NCBI GenBank assembly: GCA_030263295.1
Contig: SZOS01000004.1
Span: forward strand, 50,077 to 114,076
From: Dokdonella_A sp014338185
GTDB taxonomy: Bacteria; Pseudomonadota; Gammaproteobacteria; Xanthomonadales; Rhodanobacteraceae
Reading direction: 5' to 3'
Length of the DNA stretch: 64,000 bases
Notes under the pieces: model-generated
The model's input: only the letters and a program-made list of their open reading frames with translations
Told to the model about the DNA's origin: nothing
Databases searched by the model: none
Program-made: the position numbers and the translations under genes
In this document: piece after piece, positions 45,234-54,628 of the stretch
How positions within the stretch are numbered: the stretch's first letter is position 1
How the letters are laid out: the number at the start of each line of letters is the position of its first letter

Positions 45234-47648
45234 TCATTCGTTGCGCAGTGCCAGCACCGGGTCGGTGGCGGCGGCACGACGGGCGGGCGAAAGGCAGGCG
45301 AGCAGGGCGATGACCCCCAGCACCAGCGTTACCGCAGCGAGGGTGGGCAGGTCGAACGTGCCGACCTGGAACAGGCGCTCGGAAAAGCTGTGCGCGAACA
45401 GCCAGGCCAGCGGCAGACCGAGCGTGACGCCCAGCCCCACCAGAAACAATCCCTGGCCCAGCACCTGGCGCACGATGGTCGATGCCCTGGCACCGAGCGC
45501 CATGCGCACGCCGAATTCCGCGATGCGCTGCCCGACCGCATAGACGAGCACCGCATACAGGCCGACGGCGGCCAGCAGCAGGGCGAGCAGGCCCAGCAGG
45601 CCGAGCAGGCTGTTCAGGCGCGTGCGATCCCTGAGCGTGTCGGCGATGCGCGCGTCGAAAGGCACGATCGGCCCCAACGCGTCGTTGGGTGCAATGCGCT
45701 TGCCGAGCGCCTTCAGTGGCGCGATCAGGGCCGCAGCTTCCACGCTGGTGCGCACGGCGAGCGAGGCATGCGCTGGCGCGGCGGCGGGTTGATAGATCGC
45801 CACCCGGTCGGGGGTCTCGTCCAGCGAACGTTGCTTGAGGGTCGGCACCACGCCGATCACCGTGACCTCACGATCCGGAACGTCGGGGCCAACCCCCACC
45901 CGGAACTGCTTGCCCAGTGGGTCGCTGTTCCCGAAATGGCGCTGCACGAACAACTCATCGACGATGGCCACCGGCGCCTGATGACGCACTTCCTCCGCGC
46001 TGAAACCGCGGCCGTGCAGCAGCGGTACGCCCAAGGCGGCGAAATAGCCGGCATCGACGTGCTGGTCGTAGCCGATGGGCTGTTCCTTGATGTCCTCCTG
46101 GCCCGGCGGCGTGAATGTGGTGGTGGCGATGCTGTCCGCGAACGGGATCATGTTGCCAAGCCCCACCGCCACGACACCGGGCAGGGCGTGCGCCTGATCG
46201 CGCAGCTCCTGCAAGCGTGTGGCACGTGCCTGCGGTGCGGCGTCGTGGGGCAGCAGATCGTCAAGGCCGACCAGCAGCAGATGATCGCGCTGGAAGCCGA
46301 TGTCCTCGGCCAGCAGATTGTGCGAGCTGCGCAGCAGCACGCCGATGCCGAACAGCAAGGCCATGGTCACGGCCACCTGCAGTACGACCAACGATTGGCG
46401 CGCCGTCTGGGTTGCACTGCCGGCGGTCTGGCGCGAGCTGCCACGCCGGATCATCGGGCCGAGCTGGCCGCGCTGCGCCGCCACCGCAGCGGTGGTCAGC
46501 ATGGTGCACAGCAGGACGGACAATCCTGCGATCAATCCCCAGGTCGGCGCATCGCCGCCTATCGTCTGCGGCGTCGCCGCAGGCAGCAGGTCGAAATGAC
46601 GCAGCAGCGCCATGCCCACGGGCAGCAGCACGCCGGCCAGCACGGCTGCCGCAAGGCACAGGCAGCCTGCCTCGATCGCCACTGCGCGCGCGCGACGCCC
46701 CTCGGTGGCGCCCAGCGCGGCCGCGATGGCTGCGGCATGCCGCCGTTCCAGCGCGCGCGCCAGAAACAGGTTGGTGACGTTGGCTGCCGTCACCAGCCAG
46801 AGCATCGCGACGGCCAGCAGCATCAACAGCAGGGCATCCCCGCGCTTGCCCAGCCACAGTGAGCGTATCGGGGTGATCTTGAGTGGAAGATTGCCGAATG
46901 CGCTGGTCAGTTCCGGGATCGACTGCGCGATGCCGGCCAGTTCGTCGCGTGCCGCCTCGGGGGTGATGCCTTCCTTGAGGCGGGCCAGGGTCAGTGTGCC
47001 ATCGAAGCTGCCGATGCGCGTGCGATCGTGCTCGGCGGCACTGAATGTCAGCGGCAGCCAGAGCCGCGCGCCGTTGGCCGGGAACATGAACCCGCGCGGC
47101 GTGACGCCGATGATGCGGTATTCCCGGTCGTCGAGCCGGAACCGCTGGCCAATCACGTCGCTGGCGCCGTTGAAACGCTGTTGCCATTCGTCCCACGAGA
47201 GCACGGCGTTGTGCGCGGCTCCTTCGGCGGCATCCTCGGCACTGAACAGCCGACCGCGCACCGGTTGCGCGCCGAGCATCGAAAACAGGGCCGGCTCCAC
47301 CAGCGCAATCGGCAGCGAACCGATACGACGACCACCTTCGTCGCGGCGGATGCGCACACCGGTGCGGTATGCGGCAACGGCCTCCAGGGTTTGTGCCGAA
47401 CGGGCAAATTCGTCGCGCAGCGGAGTTGACAAACCGATGTCGAAGGGAATGCCGAGAACACGCGACTCGATCATCACCAGGCGCTGCGCCTGGACGAACG
47501 GCAGCGGCTTGAAGAGCAGACCGTAGACCACGCTGAATACACAGGCCAGAGCCGCCAGCGACAGCCCCGGCAGGGCAACGCTCAGCCCGCTGAAGCCGGG
47601 AGTGCGCCACAGACGGCGCAGGGCGAGATGGAGATCTTGCAGAACCAT
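45234..47648 (-). CDS. Double-length MacB/FtsX-type ABC permease (fourth of the array)
   Basis: The 804-residue protein holds two MacB/FtsX units. Each has an N-terminal helix, a periplasmic MacB_PCD-like domain and three helices of an FtsX domain. The first unit begins LRRLWRTPGFSGLSVALPG and has its FtsX core near residues 270-390 (LLLMLLAVAMLWLVTAANVTNLFLAR, cited as WLVTAANVTNLFLARALER). The second starts near residue 420 (QSLVVLQVAVTMALLFGIG) and ends with LGLLGLLALLLAAVGLYAVL, EFGVRMALGA and DPVLALRNE. No ATPase is fused. Such duplicated permeases move substrates from the periplasm or inner-membrane outer leaflet in MacB-like mechanotransmission. Confidence 0.88.
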   Translation of the reverse strand: MVLQDLHLALRRLWRTPGFSGLSVALPGLSLAALACVFSVVYGLLFKPLPFVQAQRLVMIESRVLGIPFDIGLSTPLRDEFARSAQTLEAVAAYRTGVRIRRDEGGRRIGSLPIALVEPALFSMLGAQPVRGRLFSAEDAAEGAAHNAVLSWDEWQQRFNGASDVIGQRFRLDDREYRIIGVTPRGFMFPANGARLWLPLTFSAAEHDRTRIGSFDGTLTLARLKEGITPEAARDELAGIAQSIPELTSAFGNLPLKITPIRSLWLGKRGDALLLMLLAVAMLWLVTAANVTNLFLARALERRHAAAIAAALGATEGRRARAVAIEAGCLCLAAAVLAGVLLPVGMALLRHFDLLPAATPQTIGGDAPTWGLIAGLSVLLCTMLTTAAVAAQRGQLGPMIRRGSSRQTAGSATQTARQSLVVLQVAVTMALLFGIGVLLRSSHNLLAEDIGFQRDHLLLVGLDDLLPHDAAPQARATRLQELRDQAHALPGVVAVGLGNMIPFADSIATTTFTPPGQEDIKEQPIGYDQHVDAGYFAALGVPLLHGRGFSAEEVRHQAPVAIVDELFVQRHFGNSDPLGKQFRVGVGPDVPDREVTVIGVVPTLKQRSLDETPDRVAIYQPAAAPAHASLAVRTSVEAAALIAPLKALGKRIAPNDALGPIVPFDARIADTLRDRTRLNSLLGLLGLLALLLAAVGLYAVLVYAVGQRIAEFGVRMALGARASTIVRQVLGQGLFLVGLGVTLGLPLAWLFAHSFSERLFQVGTFDLPTLAAVTLVLGVIALLACLSPARRAAATDPVLALRNE

Positions 47649-47682
47649 CGGGAATCCCGTCAGTCAGGTGAGCAGGTCGACA

Positions 47683-48843
47683 TCAATCGGTGCGCAGTGC
47701 GGTCATCGGTGCGATGCGTGCGGCGCGCAGTGCCGGCGTCATCGTGGCAACCAGCCCGGCCAGCAGCAGCACCAGCAGGGTGACCAGCAATGCCAGCGGA
47801 TCGCCGCGCTCGACGCCGAACAGGAAGCGTTCGAGCAGCTGACCGCCCAGCAGGGTGGCGACCAGCCCAAGACCGAGTCCCAGGCCGACATCGGCGATAC
47901 CGCGGGCGACCACCTCGCGCAGCAGGCGCGAGGGCGCGGCACCGAGCGCGGCGCGCACGGCCATCTCGCGTGCCCGCGAGCCATTGAGTGCGAGCAACAA
48001 GTTGGCGACGTTGGTCACTGCGATCAGCAACAGGAACAGCGTGCCACCGGCCAGCAGCCACAGCGCACGGCGCACCGGTGCGGCGATGGCCTCGGCCAGG
48101 GGCGTGATGCCGAAGGCGCGCGCGTCGAGATCATCGCCATGCTCCTGCAGCAAGCGCGCCGCCAGCGTGGCGGCAGACAGGCGCACCGATGCCAGGGTGG
48201 CATCATCGGCCAGTCGCGCCACCGCCGACCAGTTGTGCGCACTGCGCGAGGAACCCGGATCGTCGCGCCAAGGCGTCCACACGGCGGTTCCCGCCGGATA
48301 GTCGAATCCTGCGGGCATCACGCCGACCACCGTCAAGGATTCGCCGTCCACGCTGATCGGCTGGCCGACGACATCGCCGCGTCCGTCCAGCAAGCCTTGC
48401 CACAGGGCGTGGGAAATCACCGCGACCGGCTCGTGCTCGTGTGCATCGAACGTGCGTCCCCGTACGGGGACGATGTCGAAGACGCGGAAGAAATCGCCGC
48501 CCGTCCAGGTGGCGCTGGCCCGTCGTACCTGGCCGCCGCTGGCAAGCGGGCTGCCGGCGCTGCTGAAGTACGCGCTGGCCTGCCAATCGGGGCCCGCGGT
48601 GAGATCGGCATAGTTGGGCCAGGCCATGGCCATCGACTTGCCGTTGGCATCCAGCTCGTTGAGCGCGACGATGCGGTCGGCGCGCGGAAACGGCAGCTCG
48701 CGCAGCAGGATCGCGTCGATCACCGCGTACAGCGCAATGGCGGCGCCCAGGCCGAGCGCCAGGGTAAATGTCGCAAACAGCGCGGTGCCGCGATGTGCGC
48801 GCAGGCTGCGCATGGCAATGTGGAAATCCTGCAGTCCACTCAT
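47683..48843 (-). CDS. Single-length MacB/FtsX-type ABC permease (third of the array)
   Basis: The 386-residue protein is one complete MacB/FtsX unit: an N-terminal helix (LFATFTLALGLGAAIALYAV), a periplasmic domain with GRTFDAHEHEPVAVISHALW and VVGVMPAGFDYP, and a C-terminal FtsX domain (LLIAVTNVANLLLALNGSRAREMAVRAALGA, cited as LLIAVTNVANLLLALNGSR, and APMTALRTD). It is half the size of its three neighbours. The gap to the next gene is only 34 bases with no remnant of a second unit, so it looks like a genuine single-unit permease rather than a broken gene. Confidence 0.86.
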   Translation of the reverse strand: MSGLQDFHIAMRSLRAHRGTALFATFTLALGLGAAIALYAVIDAILLRELPFPRADRIVALNELDANGKSMAMAWPNYADLTAGPDWQASAYFSSAGSPLASGGQVRRASATWTGGDFFRVFDIVPVRGRTFDAHEHEPVAVISHALWQGLLDGRGDVVGQPISVDGESLTVVGVMPAGFDYPAGTAVWTPWRDDPGSSRSAHNWSAVARLADDATLASVRLSAATLAARLLQEHGDDLDARAFGITPLAEAIAAPVRRALWLLAGGTLFLLLIAVTNVANLLLALNGSRAREMAVRAALGAAPSRLLREVVARGIADVGLGLGLGLVATLLGGQLLERFLFGVERGDPLALLVTLLVLLLAGLVATMTPALRAARIAPMTALRTD

Positions 48844-48870
48844 GGTGAAGTTCCTCGCACAAGGCTTTTC

Positions 48871-51312
48871 TCAATCGTGTCGCAGCGCGACGACCGGCTG
48901 CACACGTACGGCCTGCCGCGCCGGCACGTAGCAGGCAGGGAACGCAATCAGTGCGATCAGGACGGCCGCCATGGCGAAGGCCAGCGCGTCGGAGTACTCG
49001 CTGCCGAACAGCAAGCCGGACACCAGCATCGCCAGGCCGAGGCCGAGGATGCTGCCGAGCACCAGGCCGAGGCCGACCAGGCGGCCACCGCGCGCGAGGA
49101 CCTCGCGCAGGATGCGCCGCGGCGCTGCGCCCAGTGACAGGCGGATGCCGATCTCGCGGGTGCGGCTGGCGACATGGAAGGCGAGCAGGCCATACAGACC
49201 GATCGCTGCGAGCAGCAAGCCGAGCAGGCCCAAGGCGGCGGCGACGATCCCGGCGACGCGTTGGGGCAGCAGCGACAACGCGAAGGTATCCTGCAGCGGG
49301 TGGACCTGGGCGGCCGGAAGGGTGGGGTCGGCGATCTGCAGGGCGTGGGCGAGCACGCCCTGCAGCACGGGCGTATCGTGCCTGGCGCGCGCGATCAGGC
49401 TGGTCGAGGCAAACGGCCACTGCGCGAGCGGCAGGAACAGGAATGGCGTGCGCTGCTCACCGAGCGAGGCGTACCGGCCGTCGGGCACGATGCCGACCAC
49501 GGTGAGCGTGCGCGCCTGTTCGCCTTCGCCGTAGCGGAAGCTGCGGCCGATCGCCTCGCCCTCGCCGGCGATGCGTCGCGCGAGGCTCTCGTTGACCACG
49601 GCCACCGCCGCGCTGTCGGCGCGATCCGTGGCATCGAATCCGCGGCCCCGCAGCGGCATGGCGAGGGTCTGGAAGAAGTCGTCGCTGACCACGTTGACGT
49701 CCGGGCACAGCGCATGCGCATCCTCGCCAGGCAGCGCCACGCAACCCAGTGTCATGCGATTGAAACTGAGTGGCAACAGCGCGGCCAGCGCCGCGTGCTC
49801 GACATCGGCGAGGGCACGCACCTGGGTCAGGAATCCGGTCTGCAGGCGCGCGCGGTGATCCTGCGCATAGCCGCTGGGCTCGAGGTCGAAATCCATGCTG
49901 ACCACGCGCTGCGCGTCAAAGCCGGTGTCGATCGCCGCGGCGCGTTGCAGCGCGCGCACGAACAGGCCCGACCCGATCAGCAGTACCAGGGTCAATGTGA
50001 TCTGCGCGACGACCAGCGTTTCGCGCAGACGCGTGCCGCGGCGATCGTTGCGCGAGTCGATGAGGTTGCCGTGGGTGGCCGGTGCCGCGCGCGAGGCGCG
50101 CAGCGCGGGCAGCGCGCCAAACAGCACCGCGGTGAGCGCTGCCAGCGCGAACGTGAACAACAGCACCGGCAGGTCGATCGGAATGCGCGGCGTGATCGGG
50201 AACGGCGTGGGCAGGTCGATGCGCAGCAGCAGGTCGCGCCACCACGCGGCCAGCAGCAGTCCCAGCGCGCCGGCAGCGAAGGCCAGCAACAGGCTTTCCG
50301 TGAACAGCTGGCGGAACACGCGTGCGCGGCTGGCGCCAAGCGCAAGGCGTATGGCGATTTCCTGGCGGCGCCGCTCGCCGCGCGCGATGAGCAACCCGGC
50401 GATGTTGATACTGGCGACCAGCAGGATCATGCCGATCATCACGAACAGCAGGCCCGAGAATGCCCCCAGTGGACCGCGCATGGCCGCAGGGATGCCGCGC
50501 AGCCAGGCCACGCCCAATCCCGCCTTGGCCGCGTCGGGCCTGGCGTAGCTGGCGTCGAGGCGCTGGCGGATCGTGGCGAGCTCGGCCTGCGCCTGCGCCA
50601 GCGTCACGCCGTCACGCAAGCGCCCGCCCGCGAGCAGCCACTGCGAGTCGCGCCCTGTGAACAGGTCGTGGCTGTCCTCGCGCAACAGGGTGCGGCCGTG
50701 CAGGGGAAAGTAGAAGTCGGGTGCAACCACTGCGAGCTGGCCGTGGAAGTTGGCGGCAGCCACGCCCACGAGGGTGAAACTGCGGCCATTGATCGACACC
50801 GGCTGGCCGACCAGGGCAGGGTTGGCACCGAAGTACTTGCGCCAGGCGGCATGGCTGGCCACGACCGCGGGTGGCGCACCGGCATCGTCGTCGGTGTCCA
50901 CCAGCAGGCGGCCGAGCACAGGCTGCACGCGCAGCGTCGAAAAGTAGGCCCCGCTGACCAGCATGCCGAGCGCGCGGCGCGGATCGCCATTGCCGGACAC
51001 GTTGAGCGGTTCGATTGCATACGCGTACATGCTGTCGAGCGTGCGCGTCGTGGCCGCGATGTCGGTGAAATCCGGATAGGAGATGGAATCGAGCCCGCTG
51101 CCGCCGTGCGTGCTGCCGATTTCGACCAGGCGATCGGCCTGGCCGATGCCCGACACCGGCGACAGCAGCAGCGCATTGACGATGCCGAACAGCGTGGTGT
51201 GCGCGCCGATCGACAGTCCCAGCGTCAGCACCGCGACCAGGGTGAAGGTGGGGCGCGCCAGCAGACTGCGTGCGCCTCCCGCCAGATCGTGCAGCAGGGA
51301 TTGCAGCATCAT
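48871..51312 (-). CDS. Double-length MacB/FtsX-type ABC permease (second of the array)
   Basis: The 813-residue protein has two MacB/FtsX units, the first starting LLARPTFTLVAVLTLGLSIGAHTTLFG (cited as FTLVAVLTLGLSIGAHTTLFG minus the first residue), with FtsX helices near residues 290-420 (MIGMILLVASINIAGLLIAR, ERRRQEIAIRLALGASRAR). The second unit begins near residue 455 (VVAQITLTLVLLIGSGLFVR) and ends VQPVVALRHD. Two adjacent ATG codons (51312 and 51309) follow GGAGG by 5 and 8 bases; either may be the start. It follows the first permease gene by 111 bases. Confidence 0.88.
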   Translation of the reverse strand: MMLQSLLHDLAGGARSLLARPTFTLVAVLTLGLSIGAHTTLFGIVNALLLSPVSGIGQADRLVEIGSTHGGSGLDSISYPDFTDIAATTRTLDSMYAYAIEPLNVSGNGDPRRALGMLVSGAYFSTLRVQPVLGRLLVDTDDDAGAPPAVVASHAAWRKYFGANPALVGQPVSINGRSFTLVGVAAANFHGQLAVVAPDFYFPLHGRTLLREDSHDLFTGRDSQWLLAGGRLRDGVTLAQAQAELATIRQRLDASYARPDAAKAGLGVAWLRGIPAAMRGPLGAFSGLLFVMIGMILLVASINIAGLLIARGERRRQEIAIRLALGASRARVFRQLFTESLLLAFAAGALGLLLAAWWRDLLLRIDLPTPFPITPRIPIDLPVLLFTFALAALTAVLFGALPALRASRAAPATHGNLIDSRNDRRGTRLRETLVVAQITLTLVLLIGSGLFVRALQRAAAIDTGFDAQRVVSMDFDLEPSGYAQDHRARLQTGFLTQVRALADVEHAALAALLPLSFNRMTLGCVALPGEDAHALCPDVNVVSDDFFQTLAMPLRGRGFDATDRADSAAVAVVNESLARRIAGEGEAIGRSFRYGEGEQARTLTVVGIVPDGRYASLGEQRTPFLFLPLAQWPFASTSLIARARHDTPVLQGVLAHALQIADPTLPAAQVHPLQDTFALSLLPQRVAGIVAAALGLLGLLLAAIGLYGLLAFHVASRTREIGIRLSLGAAPRRILREVLARGGRLVGLGLVLGSILGLGLAMLVSGLLFGSEYSDALAFAMAAVLIALIAFPACYVPARQAVRVQPVVALRHD

Positions 51313-51423
51313 GGGAACCTCCGTTGCGCAAGCGGCCGCAGCCACGCGGGCCGACCGAGTGCAGGTACCTGCGGGGCGGCAGCGCGGTATGCTCCGCCCA
51401 TCACCCAACGCGGAAGGCTCAGG

Positions 51424-53853
51424 TCAGTCATCGCGCAGCGCCTCCGACGGTGACACCCGCAGCGCGCGCGCGGTCGGAACGAGGCACGCCGCGAGCGCGA
51501 TCGCGCCGAAGCCGAACGCGACCAGCAGCAGCACGCGCGGGCCGGGTGCATCGAGAGCGCCTGCGTGGCTGACCAGCAGGCGCGACAGCGCGAGGGCACC
51601 GAGCAGGCCTGCGGTCACGCCGGGCAGGATCATGCCCAGGCCGCTGCGCAGCATGAGGCGATGAATGTGCGCGCGCGTCGCGCCGAACGATTGGCGGATG
51701 CCGATCTCGCGGCGTCGCTGCGCGGCCATCCACGCGATGATTCCGTACAGGCCGATGCTGGCAAGGATGAGCGCGGTGGTCGCGAAGGCGCTGTTCAGGC
51801 TCATGCTGACACGGCGCATCTGCACCGGCGTGCCAGTGACTTCGTCCATCGGCGCGATCGCGTACAGCGGGATGTCGGGGAACGATTCGCGCATCAGTCG
51901 GCGCAGCGCCGGCTGCAACGCGCTCACATCACCGTCACTGCGGATCGCCAGTGCGAGATTACCTATCGGTGCATTGCGGATCGGAAAGTAGATCTCCGGT
52001 CGCTCGGGTTCATCCGGGCCCAGCTGGCGCACATTGCCGACCACGCCGACGATGGTCTTGGCCGAGTCGTCGTAGGCATGCACCTGTGCCCCCAGTGCAT
52101 CGCCACCGCCGAGGTAGCGGTCGACGAAAGCCTGGTTGACCACGCCCACGCCGGGAACCAGCGTGCCCTTGCCGTCATTGGCGTCCAGCATGCGTCCGGC
52201 CTTGAGTGCGATGCCGAAGGTGCGGAAATAGTCGGGGCTCACGAAATGGAAATCGACCAGCGCGTCATCGGCCAGCGGGTGGCCTTCGATTTGCAATCCG
52301 CCGTTCCAACCGCCCTCTCCCGATGCCGGCAACACGTCGCTGATCGCCGCCGACTCCACGCCGGGCAGCGTGGCCAGGCGCGCGAGCAGCTCATCGATTT
52401 GTGGTGCGAGCACGGCATTCACGCGGCGGGTCCAGACCTCGTCGTCCATGCCCGGCATCATCGCCGGCAGCGCCACGTCGAAGCGCGCGCTGAGGACGTG
52501 CTCGGGGTCGCGCAGGCCGTTGTCGACCTGATTGAGCTGGCGCAGGGTGTCGATCAATTGGCCGGCGCCACTGAGCAGGCAGACGGCGAGGGCGATCTCG
52601 ACCATGACGAGTACCCTGCGCGCGCGCGTCTGGCCGCGGGTTTGGGTCTGGCCACGCGCGCCGCCGCGCAAGGCCAGCGCGGGATCGGTGCGACTGGCCC
52701 ACCATGCCGGCAGCAGGCCGAACAGCAGCAAGGTGGACATTGCCACGGCCAGCATGGCGAGCAGGGCGCGAAAATCCAGCGCCGGAACATGCCAGGGCGG
52801 CAGCAACTCCGGCGCCAGGCGCAGCAGGCCCGCGAGCAGCACTCGCGCAAACACCACCGCCGCCACCGCACCTGCGATGGCCAGCAGCAGGGCCTCGGCC
52901 AGCACGGTGCGGATCAATTGCGCACGCCCCGCGCCTAGGGCACTGCGCACTGCCAGCTCCTGACTGCGTGTCTGGCTGCGCGTGAGCATCAGGCTGGCCA
53001 GGTTGGCGCAGGCGATCAGGAGAACCAGCAGGCCCGCGCCCAGCAGCATCGACAGCGTGCCGCGCAGGTTGCTGCTGAGCCATGTGCCGAGACGCTCGAT
53101 GCGTGCACTGAGTTTGGCGTGCTGTTCGGGGAAGGTGGCGGCCTGCCAGTCGGTGATGCCGCGCATCACCTCGCGCGCCTGCGCCAGCGTGACGGCAGGT
53201 GCGAGCCGCGCCACCACCGCCAGCGAGTTGTTGCCGCGGTCCTCGCTGTCGGCGGCCAGCAGCGTGGGCAGCCACACGCCGGCGTTGGCCGGGTAGCGGA
53301 ATGCCGGTGCGGCAACGCCGATCACGCGCCAGGATTCGCCGTTGATGACGATGTCGTGGCCGATGACGTTGGGGTCCGCGCCAAAGTGGTTGCGCCACAG
53401 GCCGTCGCTGAGCACCACCACACGCTCGCCGCGCCCCTCGTCCTCGGCGCTGATGCCGCGACCCAGCGCGATCGGCTGGCTGAAAACGTCCCAGAAGCCC
53501 GGGGTGACGCGATAGCCGACGACGCGTTCCGCGCCGCCCGTGCCGGTGAGCGTGGCGGTCTGTTCCACGAACGCACCGAAGGCGTCGAATGCACTGCCGC
53601 TGCGCTCGCGCCACTCGCGCAGCGCCGCGGGCGAGATCGGTCCCGACACCGGTGGCTGCACGCGCGTGATGCGCACGATGCGATCCACCTGTGCGAACGG
53701 CAGCGGCTTGAGCAATACCGCATCGTAGACGGTGAAAATGGCCGTGAGCGCGCCGATGCCGAGCATGAGCGTCAGCACCGCCGTGAGGCACAAGCCGGGC
53801 TGGGCACGCAGGCTGTGCAGGGCATGGCGCAAGTCGTGCAGCAGTGTGTTCAT
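51424..53853 (-). CDS. Double-length MacB/FtsX-type ABC permease (first of the array)
   Basis: The 809-residue protein has two MacB/FtsX units. The first contains LTAVLTLMLGIGALTAIFTV, VVLSDGLWRNHFGADPNVIG and the FtsX segment LLIACANLASLMLTRSQTR with SQELAVRSALGAGRAQ. The second starts near residue 410 (LVMVEIALAVCLLSGAGQLI) and ends SPSEALRDD, with RREIGIRQSFGATRAHIHR in its FtsX domain. It begins two bases before the preceding ATPase gene's region ends, at 53853 against the ATPase stop at 53856, so the two are tightly coupled. It is the permease most likely to work with the first ATPase. Confidence 0.88.
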   Translation of the reverse strand: MNTLLHDLRHALHSLRAQPGLCLTAVLTLMLGIGALTAIFTVYDAVLLKPLPFAQVDRIVRITRVQPPVSGPISPAALREWRERSGSAFDAFGAFVEQTATLTGTGGAERVVGYRVTPGFWDVFSQPIALGRGISAEDEGRGERVVVLSDGLWRNHFGADPNVIGHDIVINGESWRVIGVAAPAFRYPANAGVWLPTLLAADSEDRGNNSLAVVARLAPAVTLAQAREVMRGITDWQAATFPEQHAKLSARIERLGTWLSSNLRGTLSMLLGAGLLVLLIACANLASLMLTRSQTRSQELAVRSALGAGRAQLIRTVLAEALLLAIAGAVAAVVFARVLLAGLLRLAPELLPPWHVPALDFRALLAMLAVAMSTLLLFGLLPAWWASRTDPALALRGGARGQTQTRGQTRARRVLVMVEIALAVCLLSGAGQLIDTLRQLNQVDNGLRDPEHVLSARFDVALPAMMPGMDDEVWTRRVNAVLAPQIDELLARLATLPGVESAAISDVLPASGEGGWNGGLQIEGHPLADDALVDFHFVSPDYFRTFGIALKAGRMLDANDGKGTLVPGVGVVNQAFVDRYLGGGDALGAQVHAYDDSAKTIVGVVGNVRQLGPDEPERPEIYFPIRNAPIGNLALAIRSDGDVSALQPALRRLMRESFPDIPLYAIAPMDEVTGTPVQMRRVSMSLNSAFATTALILASIGLYGIIAWMAAQRRREIGIRQSFGATRAHIHRLMLRSGLGMILPGVTAGLLGALALSRLLVSHAGALDAPGPRVLLLVAFGFGAIALAACLVPTARALRVSPSEALRDD

Positions 53854-53855
53854 GT

Positions 53856-54599
53856 TCAGTTCCCGACGCGGCGCAGCAGGCGCTGGTCTTCCTCGTGGCG
53901 CAGGCGGTGCATGGTGTCCTCGTCGACGATGCGGCCATCGAACATGAAGATCTTGCGCTGTGCGAAGTCGGCATAGCGCGGGTCATGGGTGACCATGCAG
54001 ATGGTGGAGCCGGCCTGGTGCAGTTCGCCGAGCAGGTCCATGACCGCCTCACCGTTCTTCGAGTCGAGGTTGCCGGTCGGTTCGTCGGCGAGCAGGATTG
54101 ACGGCGTTCCGACCAGGGCGCGGGCCACCGCGACGCGCTGCTGCTGGCCGCCGGACAGCTGGGCCGGATAGTGGCGGACACGATGCGCCATACCGACGCG
54201 CTCGAGTGCATGCACGGCGCGTTTGCGGCGCTCGGCCTTGCCCACGCCTTCGCGGTAGGTCAACGGCAGTTCGACGTTCTCCAGCACGTTGAGGTCGCCG
54301 ATCAAATTGAACGCCTGGAACACGAAACCGATTTCCTGGTTGCGGATGCGGGCGCGCTCGCTCGCGCCGATGTCGGCGACCTCACGGCCGTTGAGGCGGT
54401 AGGTGCCGGCGCTGGGCGTGTCGAGCAGGCCGAGGATCGCGAGCAGGGTCGACTTGCCGCATCCGGACGGTCCGGTGATCGAGACGTACTCGCCGCGGGC
54501 GACGTCGAAGTGCACGTCGGCGAGCGCGTGCGTTTCGACTTCGTCGGTGAGGAACACCTTCTTGATCGAGTCGAGGTGGATCAACGTGTCGTTGTTCAT
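53856..54599 (-). CDS. ABC transporter ATPase (MacB/LolD type), first copy
   Basis: The 247-residue ATPase is canonical: Walker A ITGPSGCGKSTLLAILG, Q-loop FVFQAFNLIG, signature LSGGQQQRVAVARA, Walker B ILLADEPTGNLDSKNG with an intact D-loop, and switch histidine in VTHDPRYA. It belongs to the MacB/LolD/LptB-like exporters that drive FtsX-type permeases without substrate passing through the inner membrane. It follows the adaptor gene by 29 bases and precedes the first permease by two bases. Confidence 0.93.
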   Translation of the reverse strand: MNNDTLIHLDSIKKVFLTDEVETHALADVHFDVARGEYVSITGPSGCGKSTLLAILGLLDTPSAGTYRLNGREVADIGASERARIRNQEIGFVFQAFNLIGDLNVLENVELPLTYREGVGKAERRKRAVHALERVGMAHRVRHYPAQLSGGQQQRVAVARALVGTPSILLADEPTGNLDSKNGEAVMDLLGELHQAGSTICMVTHDPRYADFAQRKIFMFDGRIVDEDTMHRLRHEEDQRLLRRVGN

Positions 54600-54628
54600 G
54601 GGCGATCCGTGTGGGTCGATGGGATGGA

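Noticed and set aside
47683..48843. The 386-residue permease as a broken half of a double-length permease
   Set aside because: It has a complete single MacB/FtsX unit, a clean stop and only 34 bases before the next gene start, with no leftover second unit.
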